A DNA stretch of 9,709 bases from JAAFIP01 sp043728315 (GTDB lineage Bacteria; Pseudomonadota; Gammaproteobacteria; Burkholderiales; Burkholderiaceae_C). A program made the position numbers and the translations under genes. Position 1 is the stretch's first letter; the number at the start of each line of letters is the position of its first letter. The stretch lies in NCBI GenBank assembly GCA_043728315.1, contig JAYTMT010000323.1, positions 1-9,709 of the forward strand, given 5' to 3'. Shown piece after piece: positions 1 through 6,931 of the stretch. The notes beneath the pieces are model-generated. The model was given only the letters and a program-made list of their open reading frames with translations, had not been told where the DNA came from and searched no databases.

Positions 1-19
1 GGGGGGGGGGGGGGGGGGG
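1..19. other. Poly-G run at window start, probable sequencing or assembly artefact
   Basis: The window opens with 19 consecutive G residues and then passes directly into coding sequence. Homopolymer G at a contig edge is typical of no-signal cycles in two-colour sequencing chemistry. It adds six Gly codons to the open frame that follows, and these should not be trusted as part of the protein. Confidence 0.7.
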
Positions 20-2229
20 CCTTTAGCCAGTCGAGTTCGCCCTTCACTGGCCTAGACAGCTTTGGCGTAAGTATAGGCAGCGACGGTGGCGGCGCTGGCC
101 TTGGGGCTGGTGATTCTGGTGCTGACGGCACAAGCGGCGAGGGTAAACCTTTTCCATTTGCGGCTATCACGTTAACGGATGCCAAAGGCAACGCAGTCAC
201 CGCAAAAACTGATGCCACGGGTTACTATCGCGCCAAAATCACAGGATTCATCTCCCCCATGGTGGTCAGCGCCACACTAGGCGCTAAAACCTACTATTCA
301 TTCACCACTGCTGTTCCCAAGCCCAATGGTTTTATCACCATCAATGTGACAGGTCTCACCGATAAACTAGCCTCTGACATCGCCGTAAAAGCTGGTAAAA
401 CGAGCGCATCCGCCCTTACGCCCGCCATACTCACAGCGGACACAAGTGCGGTGGTGGTGGCGCTGAACAACCTGCGCACTGCGCTAGCAACGCAACTTGT
501 TGCCAACGGCCTGAGCAAAGACAGCTTTGACCCCATCACCATGCCCTTTAAAACCGATGGCAAAGGCTATGACGCTGTGCTTGACACCACGCTGGTCACC
601 AAAACGGGCAGCGGTGCCACGCAAATTACCCCCAACGGGCAAACGCCAGCGCCTGGGCAAGACACCTCAGGCATCGCCGTTTTTGTCAACGAAATTAACC
701 GCCTCAACACAGCCGCAGGTCGCCAAGGCGCTGCTTTTGCAGAGCTTATAGATGGCGGCTATATCGACGGCACCGACAACAAAACCATCTTGCTATCACG
801 CCTGCGCTCCGAGACGCGAAGCTACACCATCGTGTCGCCAAGCTTTAAAAAATGCGTGCTGGCCGACAACACCTGCGAGTTTTACGGCACTTTGACATCT
901 AATGACCCCACATATGGTAGCCGCTCCATAGTGAGTAGTAGCGTGAAGTTCAGCAGTGGAGTGTGGAGGTTTTATGGCAGCCAAGATCCGCTACGCGGGG
1001 CGATAAGCAATAGCCCAAGCGGCGGATCATCGGGAGCGGTAGCAGCGCCGCCAACTTTACCTGTGTTTGAGGTGGCACAACAAGCAACGTCAGATCAATA
1101 CTATAGCTCTTTTGTAAGACCACAGTTGACTTGGAGTGCATGCGTGTCCACTACCAGTAACGACAGTGGTAATGTTGCAAACAACCAAGCGTTTGGATTC
1201 ATGACGGTTGATGGTGCTACTTCAGGTCCTAGCAACTCTCCTGCAAATGGCACATGCGTCTACAACGTCGGGTCTTCAGGGCTGACGGCTGATTTATCGG
1301 TGACTATTGCTGTACCCACTTTTGGGGTGGGCGGTCAGACGGTTTTGGCAACCGTCACGGTCAGTAACTTAGGGCCTGCAGTGGCCAATAACGTTACTGC
1401 GACGATTGTTGCTCCATCAGGCGGCGGGCAACAAATCGTAATAGGCACGCTTGCTGTCGGCACCACGATCACCGCGACTCTGAGTCATGTCATTTCTACA
1501 GTCGTGGCAGGCTCGCCCACGATCATTAATAGCTATATTGTGCGACCGCCATTTTTAGGCGGCACAAAATATAAAAGCGCCATCGTTCGATACTTTGGTA
1601 CAAGCGCTGCGCCGCAAGCTAGCCCTGTGCTGTTTATGAAACTAGACACCAGAGCTACCGCACCTTGCGCAGGGAACGTAGTAATAGATGATGCTAGCCT
1701 GCCAGTTTGTTCGTCTCAAATATCGCACACCGGTTCGCACGCAATCACGGCTTTCAATAGTGATTTTGCAACAGGATCGGTCACTTTTCAAATCACGTTA
1801 TTTGAGTTGCCATCATATGCGGGTACGCAGACCATAGTGTTGCAGCCATTTGCGCAGCAGCTTTTTACCAGTGCCGACACAGCATTGTTTCCTACAGTGC
1901 CAAACCCGGCGGATTTTCAAAACGGTAGCGTCAATTTCAGTAGTGCTCTATCAGCGGTTGATTTCGTTTCATTTGGTGCCTCAAAACGAACCACGAGTTT
2001 TGCGCTATCTGCATATAGCGGGCCAATAGCTTTTTGGTCGACTGCTACTACACCCAGCGTATCTAGTCTGTTAGGCAATGTGTCACTTACGAAAGCTGAG
2101 GCGCGGTGCGCGAATTGTGGAAATTATTCTGGAACGGGAAATCCACAAATTCGGAATCTTACGATCATTGGTCGCGATCTGAGCGGTAGATTTATTCGCA
2201 GCGATTTTTGGTATCCGTACATTTATTAA
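1..2229 (+). CDS. Large exported protein with carboxypeptidase-regulatory-like module and DUF11-like domain (5' truncated)
   Basis: The reading frame is open from the window edge, so the ATG at 259 is probably internal: the 80 codons before it read as a continuous protein with a Gly/Ser/Asp-rich linker (about nt 85-160) leading into a beta-sandwich segment containing TDAKGNAVTAKTDATGYY (about 175-230). This is the pattern of Burkholderiales lipoproteins with a carboxypeptidase regulatory-like domain behind a Gly-rich linker, and the missing N-terminus would be expected to hold a signal peptide and lipobox. Next comes a helical module (NVTGLT ... DSFDPITMPF ... GYDAVLDT). Around nt 1276-1560 a stretch beginning LTADLSVTIAV and containing VTVSNLGPAVANNV resembles DUF11-type repeats of surface proteins. 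The C-terminus has a CANC motif (about 2107-2118) and ends in aromatic residues. About 735 trustworthy residues are visible. It probably acts in the envelope or extracellularly; specific function unknown. The next gene starts 16 nt downstream and is probably co-transcribed. Confidence 0.8.
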   Translation, partial: GGGGGGAFSQSSSPFTGLDSFGVSIGSDGGGAGLGAGDSGADGTSGEGKPFPFAAITLTDAKGNAVTAKTDATGYYRAKITGFISPMVVSATLGAKTYYSFTTAVPKPNGFITINVTGLTDKLASDIAVKAGKTSASALTPAILTADTSAVVVALNNLRTALATQLVANGLSKDSFDPITMPFKTDGKGYDAVLDTTLVTKTGSGATQITPNGQTPAPGQDTSGIAVFVNEINRLNTAAGRQGAAFAELIDGGYIDGTDNKTILLSRLRSETRSYTIVSPSFKKCVLADNTCEFYGTLTSNDPTYGSRSIVSSSVKFSSGVWRFYGSQDPLRGAISNSPSGGSSGAVAAPPTLPVFEVAQQATSDQYYSSFVRPQLTWSACVSTTSNDSGNVANNQAFGFMTVDGATSGPSNSPANGTCVYNVGSSGLTADLSVTIAVPTFGVGGQTVLATVTVSNLGPAVANNVTATIVAPSGGGQQIVIGTLAVGTTITATLSHVISTVVAGSPTIINSYIVRPPFLGGTKYKSAIVRYFGTSAAPQASPVLFMKLDTRATAPCAGNVVIDDASLPVCSSQISHTGSHAITAFNSDFATGSVTFQITLFELPSYAGTQTIVLQPFAQQLFTSADTALFPTVPNPADFQNGSVNFSSALSAVDFVSFGASKRTTSFALSAYSGPIAFWSTATTPSVSSLLGNVSLTKAEARCANCGNYSGTGNPQIRNLTIIGRDLSGRFIRSDFWYPYIY

Positions 2230-2245
2230 CCTCACACGAGAAAAC

Positions 2246-3325
2246 ATGAAAAAATCTCCTTTTGTCAAATTATTCGCAAGCTTATTCCTCAGCGCAGCGC
2301 TCGTTGCCTGCGGTGGCGGGGGCAGCAGTAGCTCTGGTGCTAGCACGATTGCTAGCGCTGACCCGATAGACCCCGTAATGCCTACAGCTTTAATCAGCGG
2401 GCTAAGTTTCAATGGAGTAGCCGCAGTGGGGCTACCTATTGCAGATGGATTACTGCGGGTGTCATGCGCTAATGGCGCAAGGCAAACTACGACTACAGCC
2501 ATTGATGGCAGTTATTCGGTAACAATGGCTACTGAGGCGAGTTTGCCCTGCATGTTTGAGCTAGTCAAAAGCACTGGCACGCCAACCGCAACTTTGGGCG
2601 TGTTTACTTCAGTTGCTACTAAGGCGGGCGTGGTCAATGTCACCCCGCTAACGACATTGATGGTCGATTATCTGCAGCCAGGCTCTGTAATTTCAGCCAG
2701 CCCGCTTGCGCGTGAAAACATCACGCCTGATGGAGTAGCACAGGCTCAAACAGCCATACGGGTTGCAGTGAAGAGCCAATTTGGAGTTGATCTTTCAGCA
2801 ATACCTGATTTGATATCGAGCCCATTTACGGCGACTACGAGTAACGTGATTGATAAGACGCTGGAGAGCTATAAAACTGCCGTATCAGCGACAACCTTTA
2901 AAAGGTTGATTTTCAGCAGCTCAAAATCGAATTCTCAAGCGCGTTTTAATGTCATGTTTCGAGAAACTGAGACCGCAGTAACAAACGGTGAAGGTACTGC
3001 TAAAGGGAGCCCTGCTATCTTGCAATTGCAGGGCACGGGCTCTGGTGAGTGCAGCTACGCCATAGAAGTTGATGGCTCGCGCTTGGGTATGGTCACTGGC
3101 TCTTACGGGAGGATGTATTTTCCAGCATTGAGCGCGGGTTCGCACACTATTGCTTTGTACATGGGCGGCACGACTGGCGGCAGGTCACCAACGGAAGGCA
3201 CAGCATCGCGTCAATGCTCAGCGCAAGTATATTTTTTAGAGAATGAACGGCAAGTATTTTCTGTCAGCGGGGGAACTACAGGCACTCGACCGGTGAAATG
3301 GATATTTAAGCAGACGTTATCGTGA
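2246..3325 (+). CDS. Hypothetical lipoprotein with regulatory-like beta module
   Basis: A complete 359-residue protein. The N-terminus is a lipoprotein signal peptide: MKK, a hydrophobic stretch, then the lipobox LVAC with Cys22 as the predicted lipidated residue, followed by a Gly4/Ser4 tether. Residues about 50-130 look like a carboxypeptidase-regulatory or Cna-B-like beta module (GVAAVGLPIADG ... AIDGSYSVTM). Residues about 131-215 form a helical module starting NVTPLT that parallels the upstream protein. Residues about 255-359 read as a second beta-rich domain (SAGSHTIALYMGG) with Cys269 and Cys324, possibly disulfide-bonded. The start follows the previous stop by 16 nt with only a weak purine stretch (CGAG) as ribosome site, which fits a two-gene operon. 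It should be anchored in the inner or outer membrane; Ser23/Gly23 sorting cannot be settled by eye. The function is not recognised. It ends 27 nt before the convergent Fic gene, with no obvious hairpin terminator between them. Confidence 0.8.
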   Translation: MKKSPFVKLFASLFLSAALVACGGGGSSSSGASTIASADPIDPVMPTALISGLSFNGVAAVGLPIADGLLRVSCANGARQTTTTAIDGSYSVTMATEASLPCMFELVKSTGTPTATLGVFTSVATKAGVVNVTPLTTLMVDYLQPGSVISASPLARENITPDGVAQAQTAIRVAVKSQFGVDLSAIPDLISSPFTATTSNVIDKTLESYKTAVSATTFKRLIFSSSKSNSQARFNVMFRETETAVTNGEGTAKGSPAILQLQGTGSGECSYAIEVDGSRLGMVTGSYGRMYFPALSAGSHTIALYMGGTTGGRSPTEGTASRQCSAQVYFLENERQVFSVSGGTTGTRPVKWIFKQTLS

Positions 3326-3352
3326 TCTTTTGCTTGTTTCACCCAGATCCTT

Positions 3353-4402
3353 TCATGAAAGCCCGTACCACACACCACGCCCTACACCGTGTTGTACAAG
3401 GTGCCTACTTGCAACCAACTGTCTCAGATGTAGCTTAATGGTATTGCGGTTTGCTTGCGTGAGTTTTTGCGCCTCGGTGATCGTGAATCGTCCGTCTTTG
3501 GTTGCCAGATCAACCAACTGCACTGAAAGCTCGGAAAGAGCGGCAAATACCGTGCGCTCCCGTTCAATCTTGCTTTCAAGGCGGTTGACCTGTGCAAACA
3601 ACGAGCGCAGGAAAAACAAAATCCATGGTTGCCAATTCGGCGCGTCTGTGCGAATCGTACCCTGTGTGCCTCTAAGGGCTATGTAGTATTCCCGTTTGTT
3701 TTGTTCAATCACACTCTCCAGTGAACTGTAGGGCACATAGGCATACCCGGCCTGAAGCAGCAACAGTGTTGTGAGCACACGAGACGATCGCCCGTTTCCG
3801 TCTTGAAATGGGTGAATCTCTAAAAATGTTACTACAAATACTGCCAGTGCAAGGAGTGGATGCAGGGTAGCGCTCTCCTTTTCGGATCTAAACCATGCTA
3901 CCAACTCCAACATCAGCCGTGGCGTGTCAAACGGTGTGGCAGTTTCAAACACAATAGCAACTTGCTTTCCACTTTCATCAAAGGCAGCCACATGGTTTGA
4001 GGTGGTTTTGTACTTCCCTCGGTGGTGTTCATCTTTGCCACTGTGCACGAGTAGATCTCGGTGCAGCTGCTGAATATGGTTTTCTGTGAAGGGGATATGC
4101 TCCCACGAGGTAAAAATGAGATCCATCACTTGGGCATACCCTGCAACTTCTTGCTCATCGCGGGTTTTGAAAGACTGCATTTCGAGATTTTCAAGCAGGG
4201 CGCGTACTTCTCGATCTGTCAACTTGCTGCCTTCAATGCGGGTCGATGATCCGACGCTTTCAATCGTGGCGACCTTGCGAAGTGCCAACAAGCGCTCAGG
4301 AGCAAGCGTACCCAGTGAACGCCATGCCCCCTTAAATTCGTCAATCTTAGTGAGAAGATAAAGAATTTCTTGCGTGATTACAATGGTCTGTGAATTGATC
4401 AT
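3353..4402 (-). CDS. Fic family protein AMP-transferase, class II (N-terminal inhibitory helix) with C-terminal winged helix
   Basis: Fic enzymes transfer AMP (sometimes another nucleotide) from ATP to a hydroxyl side chain of a target protein. Numbering from the upstream TTG at 4420 (355 residues), the full catalytic signature HPFQDGNGRSSR is at 203-214, with the catalytic His203. The inhibitory motif [S/T]xxxE[G/N] is present as STRIEG at 59-64, N-terminal to the core, which defines class II; Glu63 is expected to pair with the second Arg of the signature (Arg214) and hold the enzyme off. Residues about 300-355 resemble a winged helix-turn-helix (ITEAQKLTQANRNTIKLHLRQL), as in the SoFic/BtFic-type architecture. 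I place the start at ATG 4402 (349 residues) because the upstream TTG and GTG codons fall inside a GGGTAT repeat array and lack a ribosome site, whereas GTGGG lies just before this ATG. The gene is alone on its strand, convergent with the lipoproteins. There is no Fic antitoxin-like partner gene, consistent with built-in inhibition. The target is unknown. Confidence 0.92.
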   Translation of the reverse strand: MINSQTIVITQEILYLLTKIDEFKGAWRSLGTLAPERLLALRKVATIESVGSSTRIEGSKLTDREVRALLENLEMQSFKTRDEQEVAGYAQVMDLIFTSWEHIPFTENHIQQLHRDLLVHSGKDEHHRGKYKTTSNHVAAFDESGKQVAIVFETATPFDTPRLMLELVAWFRSEKESATLHPLLALAVFVVTFLEIHPFQDGNGRSSRVLTTLLLLQAGYAYVPYSSLESVIEQNKREYYIALRGTQGTIRTDAPNWQPWILFFLRSLFAQVNRLESKIERERTVFAALSELSVQLVDLATKDGRFTITEAQKLTQANRNTIKLHLRQLVASRHLVQHGVGRGVWYGLS

Positions 4403-4428
4403 ACCCACAAATATACCCAAAAATACCC
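4400..4428 (-). promoter_or_regulatory. Operator-like repeat B: three GGGTAT boxes over the fic start
   Basis: Read on the minus strand, this 29-bp block is GGGTATTTTT, GGGTATATTTGT, GGGTATG: three GGGTAT boxes starting 10 and then 12 bp apart, about one helical turn each. The last box overlaps the preferred ATG (4402) and its GGG ribosome site. Binding here would be expected to block transcription or initiation. The Fic protein's own winged helix is the obvious candidate ligand, but this is inference. Confidence 0.6.
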
Positions 4429-4449
4429 AAAAAATAAATCCAAACGCAT

Positions 4450-4477
4450 TTAATAATCAAATTTCTGTCGTGTGCAA
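4450..4477 (-). promoter_or_regulatory. Candidate sigma-70 promoter of fic
   Basis: On the minus strand TTGCAC (4477-4472) and TATTAA (4455-4450) are separated by 16 nt, an imperfect but plausible -35/-10 pair. It lies between the two GGGTAT repeat blocks, which would place transcription start a few bases upstream of block B. Called by eye only. Confidence 0.35.
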
Positions 4478-4485
4478 TTAGTCGG

Positions 4486-4514
4486 CATACCCGTAAAAAT
4501 ACCCACAAATACCC
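4486..4514 (-). promoter_or_regulatory. Operator-like repeat A: three GGGTAT boxes upstream of the fic promoter
   Basis: Minus-strand reading is GGGTATTTGT, GGGTATTTTTAC, GGGTATG. The box spacing, 10 then 12 bp, is identical to block B, and the two blocks are offset by 86 bp in the same orientation. Block A ends 8 bp upstream of the candidate -35. The arrangement looks like paired operators on either side of a promoter. Confidence 0.6.
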
Positions 4515-4564
4515 GCAAGCTAAATACTAGCCGACATCAACGGCTGGCGCGGTTGGCGCATCTG

Positions 4565-4585
4565 GGCAGATTTGGCTGCCTTTTT
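4565..4585 (+). terminator. Weak terminator-like hairpin followed by T5
   Basis: GGCAG and CTGCC pair across a 6-nt loop and are followed directly by five T residues on the plus strand. No plus-strand gene ends nearby, so if functional it would only stop antisense transcription. The stem is short and the call is weak. A second small stem (AGCCG/CGGCT, 4529-4545) lies just before it. Confidence 0.2.
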
Positions 4586-4642
4586 GATTGCTAGAGCCTA
4601 GGACGAGCACTCGGCTGGCTAAAAAGCAGTAAAGCTATATAG

Positions 4643-4703
4643 TTTATGAGAAAAAGTAGAAAATGTCAGCGTCAGATGGTCATACGTTGCTATCATAAAA
4701 AGA
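4643..4703 (+). repeat. Dispersed 31-nt-core repeat, copy 1 (downstream of leuB)
   Basis: The core at 4662-4692 is AATGTCAGCGT-CAG-ATGGTCAT-ACGTT-GCTA. It is flanked by AT-rich sequence (TTTATGAGAAAAAG before, TCATAAAAAG after) also shared in outline with the other copies. It ends 19 nt from the leuB stop codon, and no other terminator is visible for the leu cluster. Confidence 0.8.
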
Positions 4704-4711
4704 GTATTTGA

Positions 4712-5782
4712 TCAACCCAACGCCTTCACCACCGCATCCCCCATCTGCACGGTGCTCACCTTGGTAGTGCCTTCGGAATAAATATCCACTGTGCGCAGGC
4801 CTTGCTTGAGCACTTGGCTGACTGCGGCTTCGATGCGGTTGGCGGCTTCCACTTGGCCAAGTGAGAAGCGCAGCATCATGGCCACGCTCAAAATCGTGGC
4901 CAGCGGGTTGGCTATGCCTTTGCCTGCAATATCAGGGGCGCTGCCGTGGCTGGGCTCGTACAGGCCTTGGTTTTTGGCATTCAGAGATGCGGAGGGCAGC
5001 ATGCCGATCGAGCCTGTCAGCATGGCGGCTGCGTCGCTCAAAATGTCGCCAAACATATTGCCAGTGACCACCACGTCAAAGCGCTTGGGTGCTTTGACCA
5101 GCTGCATGGCCGCGTTGTCTACGTACATGTGGTCAAGGGCCACCTCTGGGTATTGCAGGCCCACCTCGGTGACCACGTCTTTCCAGAGTTGGAATGTTTC
5201 CAGCACATTGGCTTTGTCGACGCTGGTCACGCGCTTGTCCCGCTTCATGGCGGCTTGGAAAGCCACGTGGGCGATGCGCTCGATCTCGGGGCGGGAGTAG
5301 CGCATGGTGTCAAACGCCTCCTCAGACCCCGGAAAATGCCCGTCGGTGGCCAGGCGGCGGCCGCGCGGCTGGCCAAAATAAATGTCGCCCGTGAGTTCGC
5401 GGATGATCAAAATGTCTAGCCCCGAGACCAATTCAGGCTTGAGGCTTGACGCATCGACCAACTGCTCGTAGCAAATGGCAGGGCGAAAATTGGCAAACAG
5501 CCCCATGTTTTTGCGCAGCCCCAAAATGGCTTGCTCAGGGCGCAGCGGGCGGTCGAGTTTGTCGTATTTCCAGTCACCCACCGCGCCAAACAGCACGGCA
5601 TCGGCCTGCATGGCCAGCTTGAGCGTGGCGTCTGGCAGCGGGTGGCCATATGCCTCATATGCCGCGCCGCCTACAAGGGCGGTCTCAGACTCAAACTTCA
5701 AACCAAGAGCGTTCAAAACCTTCACGGCCTCGGCCACGATTTCTGTGCCGATGCCATCACCGGGGAGGATTGCGATTTTCAT
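4712..5782 (-). CDS. leuB: 3-isopropylmalate dehydrogenase
   Basis: LeuB oxidises and decarboxylates (2R,3S)-3-isopropylmalate with NAD+ to give 2-oxoisocaproate, the last leucine-specific step before transamination; it is a cytosolic homodimer. The 356-residue length is normal. The N-terminal MKIAILPGDGIG is canonical. Substrate-binding residues appear at the expected spacing: Arg90, Arg100, Arg128 (RELTGDIYFG), Tyr135, Lys190 (SVDKANVL), Asp222, and the metal-site Asp246 and Asp250 (NMFGDILSDAA). The NAD-binding segment GSAPDIAGKGIANP is at about 280-293. The start is certain from homology, yet no Shine-Dalgarno is visible: the leader immediately upstream is the reverse-oriented repeat copy 2. 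It is the last gene of the cluster. In many Burkholderiales asd follows leuB; here a Fic gene does. Confidence 0.98.
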   Translation of the reverse strand: MKIAILPGDGIGTEIVAEAVKVLNALGLKFESETALVGGAAYEAYGHPLPDATLKLAMQADAVLFGAVGDWKYDKLDRPLRPEQAILGLRKNMGLFANFRPAICYEQLVDASSLKPELVSGLDILIIRELTGDIYFGQPRGRRLATDGHFPGSEEAFDTMRYSRPEIERIAHVAFQAAMKRDKRVTSVDKANVLETFQLWKDVVTEVGLQYPEVALDHMYVDNAAMQLVKAPKRFDVVVTGNMFGDILSDAAAMLTGSIGMLPSASLNAKNQGLYEPSHGSAPDIAGKGIANPLATILSVAMMLRFSLGQVEAANRIEAAVSQVLKQGLRTVDIYSEGTTKVSTVQMGDAVVKALG

Positions 5783-5784
5783 AT

Positions 5785-5843
5785 GCTATTATTTATGTAG
5801 TGAACTATGACCATTTGACGCTGACATATGGCAAATTATTAAC
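5785..5843 (-). repeat. Dispersed 31-nt-core repeat, copy 2 (leader of leuB)
   Basis: On the minus strand the core at 5828-5798 is TATGTCAGCGT-CAA-ATGGTCAT-AGTTC-ACTA, the only copy in this orientation relative to the window. It occupies almost the whole 56-bp gap between the small secreted protein gene and leuB, ending 15 nt before the leuB start codon, so it is transcribed in the leu mRNA. Confidence 0.8.
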
Positions 5844-6267
5844 GAATCTCAAAGCTGCCACCTGCGGGGGTCGCTGGGGGAGGAGCGGGCACGGCTGCTG
5901 GTGCGCCAACTGCGGACTCGGCGCTGCGCAGTTGGGCGCACAGGTAGCTGTTGGCATGCGCTGTGGATTGCACGGCAGTGCAGATTTCGCGCAGGGAGTT
6001 GGCACTTTGCGGATTGCCCATGAGCACGCGCATTTCGTTGGGCAATTTGGCCAAAATCACGGCATTTTCCATATTTTGGCACTGGGCGGTGTTGGCGGCT
6101 CTGTAGGCCGCGTCGCGGCAAGCGGCTACCAAGGTGTTCAGGTCGGGGCGGTTGATGAGGCTCTGAATGTTGGGATTTTTGAACAAATCGTCGAGCAAGC
6201 CAGCATGCGCTGCGGGTGCTAGGCAGCTAGCGGCCAAAACCAAAGCGCCAAAGAGTTTATATGCCAT
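5839..6267 (-). CDS. Small secreted four-cysteine protein, function unknown
   Basis: A 142-residue protein, not recognised. It has a clear Sec signal peptide with likely cleavage after AHA (residue 22), giving a mature protein starting GLLDDLF of about 120 residues. A lipobox reading at Cys15 (AASC) is possible but less likely. The mature part is helical, with four cysteines at 50, 63, 96 and 110 (CX12C ... CX13C), suggesting two disulfides in the periplasm, and ends in a Pro/Ala-rich tail (about 122-137). A good ribosome site, AAGGA, sits 7 nt before the ATG and overlaps the leuD stop codon (9-nt gap), so it is almost certainly co-transcribed with leuD. Its place inside a leucine-pathway operon has no evident metabolic logic. 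Confidence 0.85.
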   Translation of the reverse strand: MAYKLFGALVLAASCLAPAAHAGLLDDLFKNPNIQSLINRPDLNTLVAACRDAAYRAANTAQCQNMENAVILAKLPNEMRVLMGNPQSANSLREICTAVQSTAHANSYLCAQLRSAESAVGAPAAVPAPPPATPAGGSFEIR

Positions 6268-6276
6268 GCTGTGTCC

Positions 6277-6930
6277 TTAAGCTGCAACCAGGGTTTTGGC
6301 CAACCACGGTTTGGTGGCTAAGCGCTGGGTTTCAAAGGCTTTGATTTTGTCGGACTGGCGCAGGGTCAGGCCGATGTCGTCAAAGCCGTTTAAAAGGCAG
6401 TATTTGCGAAAGGCTTGCACCTCAAAGCGCAGTTCTTCGCCTTGGGGCTTGACCACCACTTGGCGCTCCAAATCCACCGTGAGCTGGTAGCCGGGGAAGG
6501 CCAGCGCGTCGTCAAACAGTTGGCTGATTTGTGCCTCAGGCAGCGTGATGGGCAGCAGGCCGTTTTTAAAGCAATTATTGAAGAATATATCGGCAAAACT
6601 GGGTGCTATGACGCAGCGAAAACCGTATTGATCCAGCGCCCACGGGGCGTGCTCACGGCTCGAACCGCAGCCAAAATTTTTGCGCGCTAGCAGCACCGAA
6701 GCGCCTTTGTAACGGCCGTGGTTCAAGATGAAATCGGGATTGGGCTTGCGGCTGGCTGGGTCTTGCCCGGGAAAGCCTGCATCCAAGTAGCGCCATTCGT
6801 CAAACAAATTCACCCCAAAGCCAGTTTTGCGGATGGATTTGAGGAATTGCTTAGGGATGATGGCATCGGTGTCGACGTTTTCGCGGTCAAGCGGCAGGGC
6901 CAGGCCCTTGTGGACAGTGAATTTTTGCAT
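6277..6930 (-). CDS. leuD: 3-isopropylmalate dehydratase small subunit
   Basis: LeuD is the swivelling small subunit of isopropylmalate isomerase. With LeuC it interconverts 2- and 3-isopropylmalate in the cytosol. The 217-residue length from the ATG at 6930 is typical. Diagnostic segments are VDTDAIIPKQFLK (about 19-31) and the substrate-binding signature FGCGSSREHAPWAL (about 86-99). A longer frame begins at GTG 6963, but those extra 11 residues overlap the entericidin gene and precede the canonical MQKFTVHKGLALPL, so I reject that start. There is no Shine-Dalgarno before the ATG; the previous gene's TAA ends one nucleotide upstream (TAA-A-ATG), which points to translational coupling with the entericidin-like gene. 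It is followed 9 nt later by the small secreted protein gene. Confidence 0.97.
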   Translation of the reverse strand: MQKFTVHKGLALPLDRENVDTDAIIPKQFLKSIRKTGFGVNLFDEWRYLDAGFPGQDPASRKPNPDFILNHGRYKGASVLLARKNFGCGSSREHAPWALDQYGFRCVIAPSFADIFFNNCFKNGLLPITLPEAQISQLFDDALAFPGYQLTVDLERQVVVKPQGEELRFEVQAFRKYCLLNGFDDIGLTLRQSDKIKAFETQRLATKPWLAKTLVAA

Positions 6931-6931
6931 T

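Noticed and set aside
3351..3360. Palindrome TTTCATGAAA as a bidirectional terminator between the lipoprotein and fic genes
   Set aside because: It is only 10 bp with no loop, overlaps the fic stop codon, and is AT-rich with no U-run; chance is likely.
4418..4420. TTG start for the Fic gene
   Set aside because: It would translate the GGGTAT repeat array and lacks a ribosome site; the ATG at 4402 has GTGGG before it.
5650..6222. 190-codon plus-strand ORF
   Set aside because: It is antisense to leuB and the secreted protein gene in a GC-rich region; its translation is low-complexity with no domain features.
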